NCBI GenBank assembly: GCA_902776955.1
Contig: CACYSG010000016.1
Location: 1 to 64,000 of the forward strand
DNA from: an uncultured Bacteroidales bacterium
Lineage (GTDB): Bacteria; Bacteroidota; Bacteroidia; Bacteroidales; Muribaculaceae
Direction: 5' to 3'
DNA length: 64,000 nt
In this document: positions 29,788 to 38,270 of the stretch, in pieces
How the letters are laid out: every line of letters starts with the position of its first letter
How positions within the stretch are numbered: the first letter of the stretch is position 1
Position numbers and translations under genes: made by a program
Notes under the pieces: model-generated
The model's database searches: none
Told to the model about the DNA's origin: nothing
What the model saw: only the letters and a program-made list of their open reading frames with translations

Positions 29788-30642
29788 ATGAAGATTATCA
29801 GCAAGGTCAATGAGTTGCGTGAGGCTGTCGAGGCATTCCGCCAGGCAGGTAAGTCGGTAGGTCTGGTGCCCACCATGGGTGCCCTGCACGAGGGTCACAA
29901 ATCGCTCGTCAAGCGGGCCCGTAAGGAGAACGATGCCGTTGTGGTGAGTTGCTTCTTGAATCCCACTCAGTTCAACAACAAGGAGGACCTGCGCACCTAT
30001 CCCCGCACCGCCGAGCGCGATGCGGCGATGCTTGAGAGCTGCAGTGTGGACGTGGCTTTCATGCCCACCGTCGAGGAAATCTACCCCGAGCCCGATACCC
30101 GCGTGTTTGACCTCGGTCCCGTCCAGCAGGTGATGGAAGGCGCCATGCGCCCGGGTCACTTTAACGGTGTGTGCCAAATCGTCAGCAAGCTCTTCTCGTG
30201 GGTTATGCCCGACCGCGCCTACTTCGGCGAGAAGGATTTCCAGCAGATTGCTGTCATCCGTGCGATGATCAAGCAACTGGGCTTTGATATCAATATCGTG
30301 CAGTGTCCCTGCATCCGCGAGGATGACGGCCTGGCCAAGAGCAGCCGAAACGTGCGCCTCACTCCCGAGGTGCGCAAGGTGGCCCCGCAAATCTATGCTA
30401 CCTTGAAGCGCAGCATCGAGTTTGCAGCCGACCATACCGTGGAGCAGACCCACGACTGGGTAGTGGCCACCCTCAACGCATGGCCCGAGATGGATGTGGA
30501 GTACTTCTCGATTTGTGACGGCATCACCCTGCAGCCTGTAACAAGCTGGGACGACAGCGACTATATCGTGGGCTGCATCACCGTCTATTGCGGCGACGTG
30601 CGCGAGATTGACAATATCACCTACAAGAAAGCTAACAACTAA
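29788..30642 (+). CDS. panC: Pantothenate synthetase
   Basis: 284 residues, normal length. ATP-binding motif [13 protein letters not shown] (His34, His37), pantoate site [32 protein letters not shown] and the KMSKS-like [12 protein letters not shown]. It condenses pantoate with beta-alanine to give pantothenate in the cytoplasm. panD, which makes beta-alanine, follows 63 bp later. Confidence 0.95.
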   Translation: MKIISKVNELREAVEAFRQAGKSVGLVPTMGALHEGHKSLVKRARKENDAVVVSCFLNPTQFNNKEDLRTYPRTAERDAAMLESCSVDVAFMPTVEEIYPEPDTRVFDLGPVQQVMEGAMRPGHFNGVCQIVSKLFSWVMPDRAYFGEKDFQQIAVIRAMIKQLGFDINIVQCPCIREDDGLAKSSRNVRLTPEVRKVAPQIYATLKRSIEFAADHTVEQTHDWVVATLNAWPEMDVEYFSICDGITLQPVTSWDDSDYIVGCITVYCGDVREIDNITYKKANN

Positions 30643-30644
30643 AA

Positions 30645-30697
30645 ACCCAGGACTAAGGACTAGGGACTAGAAACCAGGGACTAAAAACTAAAAACTC
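30645..30697 (+). repeat. Degenerate GGACTAGAAACTA-type tandem repeat between panC and panD
   Basis: The panC-panD gap is filled with variants of GGACTAGGGACTAGAAACC and ACTAAAAACTAAAAACT. The same repeat family fills the gap before the CapA-like gene at 32591-32648. Confidence 0.8.
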
Positions 30698-30705
30698 AAG
30701 AAGAT

Positions 30706-31065
30706 ATGTATATCCAGGTCATGAAATCCAAAATACACCGCGTGACGGTAACCGATGCCAACCTCAACTATATCGGGAGCATCACCATCGACCAGGACCT
30801 CATGGATGCCGCCGGTATCATCGAGGGAGAGCGCGTGTATATTGTTGACGTGAACAATGGCGAGCGATTGGACACCTACACCATCGCTGGCGAGCGTGGC
30901 AGTGGCACCATCTGCCTCAACGGCGCTGCAGCCCGCAAGGTCGAGGTGGGAGATATTGTCATCATCATGGCATACGCTATCGTCACCCCCGAGGAGGGAC
31001 GCGAGTTCAAGCCTCAAATCGTCTTCCCGGACACCGCAACCAACCGCTTGATCAAGAAGAAATAA
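30706..31065 (+). CDS. panD: Aspartate 1-decarboxylase
   Basis: 119 residues. Self-cleavage site NYIGSITID: cleavage between Gly24 and Ser25 makes the pyruvoyl cofactor. Further conserved pieces are [28 protein letters not shown] and DIVIIMAYA. It produces beta-alanine for PanC. The gene ends before a small hairpin terminator. Confidence 0.95.
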   Translation: MYIQVMKSKIHRVTVTDANLNYIGSITIDQDLMDAAGIIEGERVYIVDVNNGERLDTYTIAGERGSGTICLNGAAARKVEVGDIVIIMAYAIVTPEEGREFKPQIVFPDTATNRLIKKK

Positions 31066-31082
31066 CATATATATAATATACC

Positions 31083-31100
31083 CCCCGAAAATAATCGGGG
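31083..31100 (+). terminator. Hairpin after panD
   Basis: CCCCGA (31083-31088), loop AAATAA, TCGGGG (31095-31100), followed by TTT. Confidence 0.5.
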
Positions 31101-31132
31101 TTTCCACGAAATAATAAAAACCTCACATACAA

Positions 31133-32482
31133 ATGTTTGAAAATTTATCTGAGAAACTCGAACGGTCATTCAAGGTCCTCAAGGGACAAGGCCGCATCAC
31201 CGAAATCAATGTAGCATCTACCCTGAAGGAAGTGCGCCGCGCACTCGTTGACGCCGACGTGAGCTATCCCGTCGCCAAGAAGTTTGTGGACGATGTCAAG
31301 GCCAAGGCTATGGGTCAGAACGTCATCAACGCCGTGAACCCCAGCCAGATGATGGTCAAGATCGTGCATGACGAGCTGGCAGAACTGATGGGTGGTGATG
31401 AGGCCACCTTCAGCATAGAGGGCAACCCCGCCATTATCCTGATGTCGGGTCTGCAAGGTTCCGGTAAAACCACCTTCACCGGCAAACTCGCCAATCGCCT
31501 GAAAACCGGTAAGGAAAAGCGCAAACCGCTGCTCGTGGCCTGTGACGTCTATCGTCCTGCCGCTATCGAGCAGTTGAAGACCATTGCCGAGCAAATCGAT
31601 GTCCCCGTCTATAGCGAGCCCGAGAGCAAGGATCCCGTGGCCATCGCCCTCCATGCCATCGAGCATGCCAAGCAGAATGGCTACGACCTGGTTATCGTCG
31701 ATACCGCCGGTCGTCTGGCCGTTGACGAGGCGATGATGGTCGAGATCAAGGCCATCAAGGATGCCATCCACCCCAACGAGACCCTGTTTGTTGTGGACTC
31801 AATGACTGGTCAGGATGCCGTGAACACGGCCAAGGCCTTCAACGAGCGCTTGGACTTTGACGGTGTCGTTCTCACCAAGCTCGACGGTGACACCCGTGGC
31901 GGTGCCGCCCTGTCGATTCGCGCCGTCGTTGACAAGCCCATCAAGTTTGTGGGTATCGGCGAAAAGATGACCGACCTCGACCCGTTCCGTCCCTCGGGTA
32001 TGGCCGACCGCATCCTGGGCATGGGCGACATCGTGTCGTTTGTGGACCGCATGCAGCAGCAATATGACGAGGCCGAGGCCGAGAAACTTGAGAAGAAAAT
32101 CAAGCAGAACAAGTTCGACTTCGACGATTTCATCAAGCAAATCAAGCAAATCAAGAAGATGGGTAACCTCAAGAGCCTTGCCTCGATGATTCCCGGCGTG
32201 GGCAAGGCCATCAAGGATATCGATATTCCCGACGACGCCTTCAAGGGTGTGGAGGCCATCATCGGCTCGATGACCCCCGAGGAGCGCTCCAACCCCGACA
32301 TTATCGATGCCAGCCGCCGCAAGCGTATCGCCGCCGGCAGTGGCACCAGCGTCGAGGAGGTGAACCGCCTGTTGAAGCAGTTCCTGCAGATGCGCAAAGT
32401 CATGCATCAGGTTACGACCAATCCCATGCAGATGATGCGCAACGCCAAGGCACAAGCCAACGCTGCCAAGCGCGGAAGGTAA
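31133..32482 (+). CDS. ffh: Signal recognition particle protein (SRP54 homologue)
   Basis: 449 residues. N domain, then the GTPase G domain: GLQGSGKTTFTGKLA, DVYRPAAIEQLK, DTAGRLAVDEAMM, TKLDGDTRGGAALS. The C-terminal methionine-rich M domain (FLQMRKVMHQV, NPMQMMRNAKAQ) binds 4.5S RNA and signal sequences. It targets nascent membrane proteins to FtsY and the translocon. A strong terminator follows. Confidence 0.96.
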   Translation: MFENLSEKLERSFKVLKGQGRITEINVASTLKEVRRALVDADVSYPVAKKFVDDVKAKAMGQNVINAVNPSQMMVKIVHDELAELMGGDEATFSIEGNPAIILMSGLQGSGKTTFTGKLANRLKTGKEKRKPLLVACDVYRPAAIEQLKTIAEQIDVPVYSEPESKDPVAIALHAIEHAKQNGYDLVIVDTAGRLAVDEAMMVEIKAIKDAIHPNETLFVVDSMTGQDAVNTAKAFNERLDFDGVVLTKLDGDTRGGAALSIRAVVDKPIKFVGIGEKMTDLDPFRPSGMADRILGMGDIVSFVDRMQQQYDEAEAEKLEKKIKQNKFDFDDFIKQIKQIKKMGNLKSLASMIPGVGKAIKDIDIPDDAFKGVEAIIGSMTPEERSNPDIIDASRRKRIAAGSGTSVEEVNRLLKQFLQMRKVMHQVTTNPMQMMRNAKAQANAAKRGR

Positions 32483-32485
32483 TCA

Positions 32486-32522
32486 TTCAGGTGGGCAAGC
32501 CTTGATGGCTTGCCCACCTGAA
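32486..32522 (+). terminator. 16-bp hairpin terminator after ffh
   Basis: TTCAGGTGGGCAAGCC (32486-32501) pairs perfectly with 32507-32522 across a 5-nt loop, 4 nt past the stop codon. Confidence 0.8.
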
Positions 32523-32524
32523 GT

Positions 32525-32648
32525 TTAGAGTTTATATGCTCGCGTTTCTCGCAATTTAGAGTTTAGGGTTTAGAGTTTAGAGAGACACATACCCAACTAG
32601 GGACTAGAAACTAGGGACTAGGGACTAAAAACAAAACTAAGGACTAAA
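32525..32648 (+). repeat. Two adjacent short-period repeats before the CapA-like gene
   Basis: First a TTTAGAG/TTTAGGG heptamer run (about 32525-32583), then the GGGACTAGAAACTA family (32591-32648) shared with the panC-panD gap. The second run ends directly at the ATG. Confidence 0.75.
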
Positions 32649-32650
32649 AA

Positions 32651-33712
32651 ATGAAACTACTCTCCATATTGATGTTGTCGGTCGTGTCGCTGCTGCAGAG
32701 CAACAACATGGTGAACTTGACGTTTGTGGGCGATGCCATGCAGCACGCGCCGCAGATTACCGCTGCCCAACAAGCTGACGGGACCTACGATTATAGTCCT
32801 TGTTTCCAACACCTTATCGATGACATCACGTGGGCAGACCTCGCCGTGGTCAATCTGGAGTGTCCGCTGGGAGGCAAGCCCTATACGGGCTATCCTTGCT
32901 TCAGTGCCCCCGACAGCTATGCCCAAACGCTGCGCGACGTGGGCTTCGACCTGTTCCTGACGGCCAACAACCATTGCCTGGACCGCCGTGACAAGGGATT
33001 GGTGCGCACCTGCCATGTGCTCGATTCGCTGGGAATTCCTCACATCGGCACTTACCCCAACCAGCAAGAACGTAACCAGCGCATCCCCTATATTGTCAAC
33101 GTCAAGGGCATAAGATTAGCCTTCCTGGACTATACCTATGGCACAAACGGCATTCCCATCCAGGGCAATGTCGTCGTCGATTTCATCGACCAGCAAGTTA
33201 TTGCCGATGATATAGCCCTAGCTCGTGAACGCGGGGCTCATGCCATCTGCGTCAACCTGCACTGGGGTATCGAGTACCAGCTCAAGCCCGTGGCAACACA
33301 GCGCACCCTCGCCGACTGGCTCGTCAGCCAGGGCGTGGACCTCATCATCGGCGGCCACCCTCATGTGGTAGAGCCGATGGAGGTGCGTTACAGCAAGGAA
33401 TATGGCAAAAACGTGTTGCTGGTCTATAGTTTGGGCAACTTCATCAGCAACCAGAGCGACATCGACACCCGTGGCGGCGCCATGGTCAAGGTTTCACTGA
33501 GGATGGAAAACGGCCACGCCGTCATCGACAATCCCCGCTACAAACTCTTCTTTGTCCAGAAGCCCGTCTCCAGAGGCGAGAACTACGTCCTCATCCCCGA
33601 GGCCCATCCCGACCTGCTGCGTCCCGACTCCAAGGGCGAATTCACCCGCTTCATGCAGCGCACCCACGACCTGGTGATGTCCCACAACCAGGACGTCCCC
33701 CAAGAGGAATAA
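32651..33712 (+). CDS. CapA family metallophosphoesterase-like protein
   Basis: 353 residues with a weak signal or anchor at the N-terminus (MKLLSILMLSVVSLLQ). Calcineurin-like metal motifs of the CapA/PgsA (PGA_cap) family: LTFVGDAM, LECPLGGKP, ANNHCLDRRDKG, NLHWGIEY, GGHPHVVEPMEV and YSLGNFISNQ. Family members take part in poly-gamma-glutamate or capsule export or act as extracytoplasmic phosphoesterases. No other capsule gene is nearby, so the role here is open. Confidence 0.85.
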   Translation: MKLLSILMLSVVSLLQSNNMVNLTFVGDAMQHAPQITAAQQADGTYDYSPCFQHLIDDITWADLAVVNLECPLGGKPYTGYPCFSAPDSYAQTLRDVGFDLFLTANNHCLDRRDKGLVRTCHVLDSLGIPHIGTYPNQQERNQRIPYIVNVKGIRLAFLDYTYGTNGIPIQGNVVVDFIDQQVIADDIALARERGAHAICVNLHWGIEYQLKPVATQRTLADWLVSQGVDLIIGGHPHVVEPMEVRYSKEYGKNVLLVYSLGNFISNQSDIDTRGGAMVKVSLRMENGHAVIDNPRYKLFFVQKPVSRGENYVLIPEAHPDLLRPDSKGEFTRFMQRTHDLVMSHNQDVPQEE

Positions 33713-33718
33713 GAGCCC

Positions 33719-33788
33719 TAGCACCTCCCAGTATACCTAGTACTCCCAGTATTCCCAGTACTCCCAGTTATTCCCAGCCCTCCCAGCC
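33719..33788 (+). repeat. 9-bp CCCAGTATT-type tandem repeat upstream of the four-helix-bundle gene
   Basis: Seven to eight degenerate copies of CCCAGTACT/CCCAGTATT/CCCAGTTATT run up to the ATG at 33789. The same family appears downstream of the gene, in both orientations. Confidence 0.85.
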
Positions 33789-34343
33789 ATGAGCAATTTC
33801 CTCCCCCAAAAAGGCGACTACAAGAACCTCATCGCCTACCAGAAAGCCGAATGCATCTACGACATCACCTGTTACTTTGTAGAGCATTACCTGGCCAAGG
33901 CTGGTGACCGCACCGTCGACCAAATGAAGCAGGCGGCACGCTCAGGCAAGCAGAATATCGCCGAGGGGAATGAAGCCGGCACGACCTCGATGGAAACCAA
34001 CATCAAGCTGGTCAACGTGGCCAAGGCCAGCCTCAAAGAGTTACAGGAAGATTATGAGGATTACCTGAGGACCCACAATTTATCCCTTTGGAATTCCAAT
34101 TCCACTCAATTCCAAAACGCACGTTCCTGGTGCAGGCAACACAACGCTCCCGCCGACTATATGAGGGTGTGTGAATTGCGTGACGATGAGACTATCGCCA
34201 ATATTGCCCTGATCCTGCTCCATCAAGCAGACTACCTGCTGATGCGCCTATTGGAAAAGTTAAAACAAGACTTTCTCCAGAACGGCGGCATCCGCGAACA
34301 AATGTCACAAGCCCGCCGCAACTGGCGCGACCAGCACCGCTAA
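33789..34343 (+). CDS. Four-helix-bundle protein (23S rRNA IVS/Avd-like family, suffix-domain type)
   Basis: 184 residues, almost all helical. The family signature region is NLIAYQKAECIYDITCYFVEHYL, RTVDQMKQAARSGKQNIAEGN and LKELQEDYEDYLR, followed by an extra C-terminal helical part typical of the suffix-domain subgroup. Relatives are encoded in 23S rRNA intervening sequences, and Avd relatives assist diversity-generating retroelements; no reverse transcriptase is visible here. The gene is tightly enclosed by one repeat family on both sides (33719-33788 and 34360-34497), as if gene and repeats form a unit. Molecular role unknown. Confidence 0.8.
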   Translation: MSNFLPQKGDYKNLIAYQKAECIYDITCYFVEHYLAKAGDRTVDQMKQAARSGKQNIAEGNEAGTTSMETNIKLVNVAKASLKELQEDYEDYLRTHNLSLWNSNSTQFQNARSWCRQHNAPADYMRVCELRDDETIANIALILLHQADYLLMRLLEKLKQDFLQNGGIREQMSQARRNWRDQHR

Positions 34344-34359
34344 CAGCCGGAAAGGCTGG

Positions 34360-34497
34360 GAGCAATGGGAACAATAGGAGCAACTAGGAATACTGGGAGT
34401 TGTCAAGCGACATTCATTCCCAGTATTCCCAGTCGTTCCCAGTATTCCCAGTTATTCCTAGTACTCCCAGTTATTCCCAGTACTCCCAGTTGTTCCC
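34360..34497. repeat. Inverted arrays of the CCCAGTATT repeat downstream of the four-helix-bundle gene
   Basis: 34360-34400 carries the repeat as its complement (CTGGGAGCAATGGGAACAAT...). After a spacer of about 15 nt, 34406-34497 carries about ten forward copies (TTCCCAGTATTCCCAGT). Together they can form a long imperfect hairpin that would also terminate both converging genes. Confidence 0.8.
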
Positions 34498-34501
34498 TGT
34501 T

Positions 34502-35428
34502 CTAGGACAGGTACTGTTTCACGTCGATGGCGGCGCGGCAGCCTCCGGCGGCTGCGACGATGGCCTGGCGGTAGTGCGGGTCGGCGACATCGCCGGCGGC
34601 AAACACGCCCTCGACATTGGTCGCGGTGTTGTGGCCCGTGAGCTTGATGTAGCCCTGCTCGTCGAGGTCAATCTGACCGCCCAGGAAGTCGGTGTTGGGA
34701 CGGTGGCCGATGGCCAGGAAGAAACCGTCAATGGCAATGTCAAACAATTCTTCCCTGTCGGTACCCTTGAAGCGTACCAGGTGGGCACCCTCGACACCGT
34801 TCTCGCCAAAGAGGCCCACGGTATTGGTGTTGAACAGAATCTCGATTTTCTCGTTCTCCTTGACGCGTTGCTGCATGGCCTCGCTGGCACGCAGGTAGTC
34901 CTTGCGCACGATGAGATAGACCTTGCTGGCCAGGTGGCTCAGATAGTCGGCCTCCTCACAGGCCGTGTCACCGCCGCCCACGACAGCCACAACCTTCTTG
35001 CGGTAGAAGAAACCGTCGCAGGTCGCGCAGGCTGAAACGCCCTGCCCCGCATATTTCGTCTCGTCGGGCAGACCCAGGTACTTGGCCGTGGCACCCGTGG
35101 CTACGATGATGGTGTCGGCCGTCATTTGCTCGCCGCCGTCCAGGGTGACCAGGAAAGGGCGCTGGCTCATGTCGATGCCGGTCACGAGGCCCGATTTCAT
35201 CTTCGCTCCCAGGTTCACCGCCTGCTGGCGCATGTTGTCCATCAGTTGGAAGCCGTCAATGCCCTCGGGGAAGCCGGGGAAATTCTCGATTGTGGTCGTC
35301 TGGGTCAACTGTCCGCCCACCTGCAGGCCCTCGACGAGCAGGCAATCGATGGCGGAGCGCACCAGATAAATCGCAGCAGTGTACCCGGCAGGGCCGGAAC
35401 CGATAATCAAACATTGGGTGTGGTTCAT
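34502..35428 (-). CDS. trxB: Thioredoxin-disulfide reductase
   Basis: 308 residues. FAD-binding GSGPAGYTAAIYLVRS at the N-terminus, redox pair Cys134/Cys137 in SACATCDGFFY, NADPH-binding VVGGGDTACEEADYL and the FAD motif EGVFAAGDVADPHYRQ. It transfers electrons from NADPH to thioredoxin in the cytoplasm. Nearby thioredoxin-fold genes (36-39 kb) and dsbD (40-42 kb) make this a thiol-redox neighbourhood, though they are not one operon. Confidence 0.95.
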   Translation of the reverse strand: MNHTQCLIIGSGPAGYTAAIYLVRSAIDCLLVEGLQVGGQLTQTTTIENFPGFPEGIDGFQLMDNMRQQAVNLGAKMKSGLVTGIDMSQRPFLVTLDGGEQMTADTIIVATGATAKYLGLPDETKYAGQGVSACATCDGFFYRKKVVAVVGGGDTACEEADYLSHLASKVYLIVRKDYLRASEAMQQRVKENEKIEILFNTNTVGLFGENGVEGAHLVRFKGTDREELFDIAIDGFFLAIGHRPNTDFLGGQIDLDEQGYIKLTGHNTATNVEGVFAAGDVADPHYRQAIVAAAGGCRAAIDVKQYLS

Positions 35429-35479
35429 AATTTATTAACTTTTGGTTTTATTTTTCAGTTAGTTGTCAGTTGTTTTTTC

Positions 35480-36298
35480 TTATTTACTGCCATACCGCTC
35501 ATCGGGGTACATGGAGTCTTTATTTTTTAAGAAATTCTCCATTGCGGCATCTTTTCTTTGCATATTCTTAAAGTACTCTACGTTTATCTGATGTTCCAAA
35601 GAATCAAGAGCCGCTTCATTAAGGCCCTCTTGATTTGTAGTGAACTTATCGAGGTCCTTGTCCGAAATCCCCATGATACGCTTATTCAGCTCATTAGCGG
35701 CCTTCATGTTGTTGATGATACCAGATGAATAGGCCACAAAATAGTTGGCATCAATATCCAGCATATCTTCCAAGGGAATCAATTCCATCTCTTTGGGCAC
35801 CAGCTTGTTGTGAAATTCATCAATAATCTTCTTCTGGAACTCAGCACGCATAATATAACAGCGGGACACGTTGTCGATGAAGTCCGCCTTGCCGATTGTG
35901 CTCCAAGTGTCCACATTAGAAGTGAAAATGCGCTCGGTGGTTTCGGCAAATTTCATCTCTTCTGGGTCGCTTCTAGTCAGGTCAACCCTTGCAAATACGA
36001 ATTCTCGGTCATACTTGCCCTCGAGTATCTCGATTTGCTTATCCCGGAAATCCTTCAGCAGGCTATCGACCGCTTCCATCTGTTTGATGCTCTCGTCGAT
36101 GTCATGTACAATCATCATTGCCATTTGGCGTTGGGCCACCATCTTATGATGACGCTCTATCAGATAAGCCGTGCCGAATGTGAGCACGATCGAGATGCTC
36201 GTGGCGAGAATCGTCAGCAACAACTCCTTCACCCAACCGCGATATCCATTCGGTTTCTTGGTAATGCCGAACTTGGGCATTCTGACTTTAACGTTCAT
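35480..36298 (-). CDS. Inner-membrane protein with large helical extracytoplasmic domain
   Basis: 272 residues: a basic cytoplasmic N-terminus (about 1-24), one transmembrane helix (ELLLTILATSISIVLTFGTAYLI), then about 220 mainly helical, charged residues. I do not recognise a family (some Bacteroidetes DUF6090-type proteins share this layout). It lies between trxB and the TlpA-like cluster. Function unknown. Confidence 0.65.
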   Translation of the reverse strand: MNVKVRMPKFGITKKPNGYRGWVKELLLTILATSISIVLTFGTAYLIERHHKMVAQRQMAMMIVHDIDESIKQMEAVDSLLKDFRDKQIEILEGKYDREFVFARVDLTRSDPEEMKFAETTERIFTSNVDTWSTIGKADFIDNVSRCYIMRAEFQKKIIDEFHNKLVPKEMELIPLEDMLDIDANYFVAYSSGIINNMKAANELNKRIMGISDKDLDKFTTNQEGLNEAALDSLEHQINVEYFKNMQRKDAAMENFLKNKDSMYPDERYGSK

Positions 36299-36359
36299 AT
36301 TCAGTTCGCAGTTTCAGTCAATAACGTCCAACTATTAACTATTATCTTTTAACTATCAA

Positions 36360-37505
36360 CTATTTCAGTACCTCGTCCAGATAGTCATAGAAGCTGGCAG
36401 ACTCGCCCACGATGATCTTGGCCACCTTGCCCTCGGGGTCAACGACCACCTTGGTGGGGAAGCCTTCGACGACGTAGAGCTCCAGCGGGTTGTCGCCGTT
36501 CTCGTCCTCCATGTCCATATAGACGTGGAGCCAGGGCAACTCGTGCTTGGCGACAGCGGCCTTCCACTTCTCGACCGTGTCGTTGCAGTCCACGCCCAGG
36601 ATTTCCATCTTGCCGTTATACTTGGCGTAGTATTCCTTCATCTTGGGGAAGCCCTTGATGCACCATCCGCACCACGAGCCCCAGAAGTCGATAATCACCC
36701 ACTTGCCGCGCAGGCTGCTCAGCGCCAGCGGATTGCCGTTGATATCGTTGAGGGTGAAGTCGGGGGCCATACTGCCCTCGAGGGCACTCTTACGAGCCTC
36801 TTCCTCGGCCTCTTTTTTGGCCGCTTCGAGCGAAGCTTTGTACAGTCCGGCAGCGTTACTGTTGCGGGCGCGCTCGGTCAGCAAGGCAGCCGTGGCTTCG
36901 ATTTCCTCGATAACCGAGTCAGATTGCGTTTGGGCAATCTCGGCCACCAGGGCGGCTGCAGCGTCCTGGTCGGGATGAGCCTTGACATAAGCCGTCAGAG
37001 CGTCCATAAAGGCCTTATGGTAAACCGGATACTTCTCCTCGAACAATTTATCCACCTCTTCCTCGGGAGTGCCCGACGAAAACATCCGGCGGCAATCGCT
37101 GATGAAGTTCGACAAATCGGTCAACGCAGGGTCGATGCTCTTCTCGGCCTCAGCATAGTCCAAATAGAACTGCGACCCCCTCATGAGGGTCTCACCATCC
37201 TCATAGTAATACTCGAGCGTCTCGCCGGCAATGGCGGGGGCTATCATCACGTCCTTGTACCCATTATTCACGTCCAGCACATAGAGCAGTGCCGCATCCT
37301 TGATGTAATAGGACATCTCCAACATCTCGCCCGTTACGGGATGTACTTCCTGTTTTAGGGTATTAGCACCCTCGGCATCCATCAAGATAAAGGCCACGGT
37401 GTCCTCTCGGCCTTCAAACGTACCCCTTACCGTGAATTTGCCAATCTCGGCCATTGCGCCCAGCGCCATCATGCCCATGAGCATGGTCAACATTAATTTT
37501 TTCAT
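36360..37505 (-). CDS. TlpA-like thioredoxin-fold protein, intact WCGWC site
   Basis: 381 residues. Signal peptide (MKKLMLTMLMGMMALGAMA); N-terminal DUF4369-like beta domain (about 22-120); a helical linker to about 245; C-terminal AhpC/TSA-TlpA domain with FWGSWCGWCIKGFP, VDCNDTVEKW and the cis-Pro stretch EGFPTKVVVDPEG. It is probably a periplasmic thiol-disulfide reductase or resistance-type thioredoxin. It is the only one of three tandem paralogues with a complete CxxC. Confidence 0.88.
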   Translation of the reverse strand: MKKLMLTMLMGMMALGAMAEIGKFTVRGTFEGREDTVAFILMDAEGANTLKQEVHPVTGEMLEMSYYIKDAALLYVLDVNNGYKDVMIAPAIAGETLEYYYEDGETLMRGSQFYLDYAEAEKSIDPALTDLSNFISDCRRMFSSGTPEEEVDKLFEEKYPVYHKAFMDALTAYVKAHPDQDAAAALVAEIAQTQSDSVIEEIEATAALLTERARNSNAAGLYKASLEAAKKEAEEEARKSALEGSMAPDFTLNDINGNPLALSSLRGKWVIIDFWGSWCGWCIKGFPKMKEYYAKYNGKMEILGVDCNDTVEKWKAAVAKHELPWLHVYMDMEDENGDNPLELYVVEGFPTKVVVDPEGKVAKIIVGESASFYDYLDEVLK

Positions 37506-37591
37506 ATCAGACGTTATTTTTTAGTTTCGTTCAAATCACAATGCAAGTCTACATCTAATTGTGAGATTTGCAAAATGAAAACATATTAATA

Positions 37592-38245
37592 TTAATATTG
37601 AGGTATCATCAGACTTCTCTCTTTTGCCGCGGCAAGCCTATCTTTAAACAAGTTGGCGACCACACTGTTACGCACTCGCTCGGTCAGCAGGGCATCACCC
37701 CGCATAATAGTTGCGTCCTCGGCAAACAATCCCAGCAGTGCCACCGATGCTTCCTGGTCGGGATGCTCCTTTACATACGCCAATAAGGCATCATCATAAT
37801 TGTCGAGCACTTCCAGATACCGATCACTATGAGCATCCTGTTCAAAAAGCTCAATCGCTTGAGGCTCAATTGCCTGAACAGCTTCATCATAATCAATATA
37901 GAACTGCGAGCCACCCAAACAGTAATAAGGATCACCCTCTATATAAAAAAGGACCGTATCACCAGGAATGGCTGGTATTGTATGATGCCTCTGGTAACCC
38001 TCCTGGCCGTCGTCAACAACGAGCTTTGCAGCATCCTTCAGATCAAACGACAATTCCAACATGTCACCACTCGGGGCACGAGTCTCCTCGTACAGGAGAT
38101 GATAATCACAATCAATGATCTGAAATGTCACTGAGTCGCCCTCGTTCTCGACAAGAAACCAACCCTGTACTGTGAATTTTCCACCCTGGGCCATCGCGCC
38201 TAGCGCCACCAAGCCCACGAGGATAGTCAACAACAATCTCTTCAT
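37592..38245 (-). CDS. TlpA-like paralogue truncated before the thioredoxin domain
   Basis: 217 residues. The signal peptide (MKRLLLTILVGLVALGAMA) is nearly identical to that of the next gene at 38271. The DUF4369-like domain and helical linker follow (NNY...ALLAYVKEHPDQEASVALLG matches YVKAHPDQDAAAALVAEIA of the 36360 gene). The chain stops (RSLMIPQY) where the neighbour enters its thioredoxin domain. It is either a decayed copy or a domain-only variant. An intact reading frame without internal stops favours a recent or functional truncation. Confidence 0.75.
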   Translation of the reverse strand: MKRLLLTILVGLVALGAMAQGGKFTVQGWFLVENEGDSVTFQIIDCDYHLLYEETRAPSGDMLELSFDLKDAAKLVVDDGQEGYQRHHTIPAIPGDTVLFYIEGDPYYCLGGSQFYIDYDEAVQAIEPQAIELFEQDAHSDRYLEVLDNYDDALLAYVKEHPDQEASVALLGLFAEDATIMRGDALLTERVRNSVVANLFKDRLAAAKERSLMIPQY

Positions 38246-38270
38246 ACTCTATCTTTATCTATATGGTTGA

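Noticed and set aside
33789..34343. Diversity-generating retroelement around the four-helix-bundle gene
   Set aside because: No reverse transcriptase, template repeat or variable repeat is visible in the window.
33719..34497. CRISPR array
   Set aside because: Repeat units are only 9-10 bp, degenerate and without unique spacers; no cas genes.
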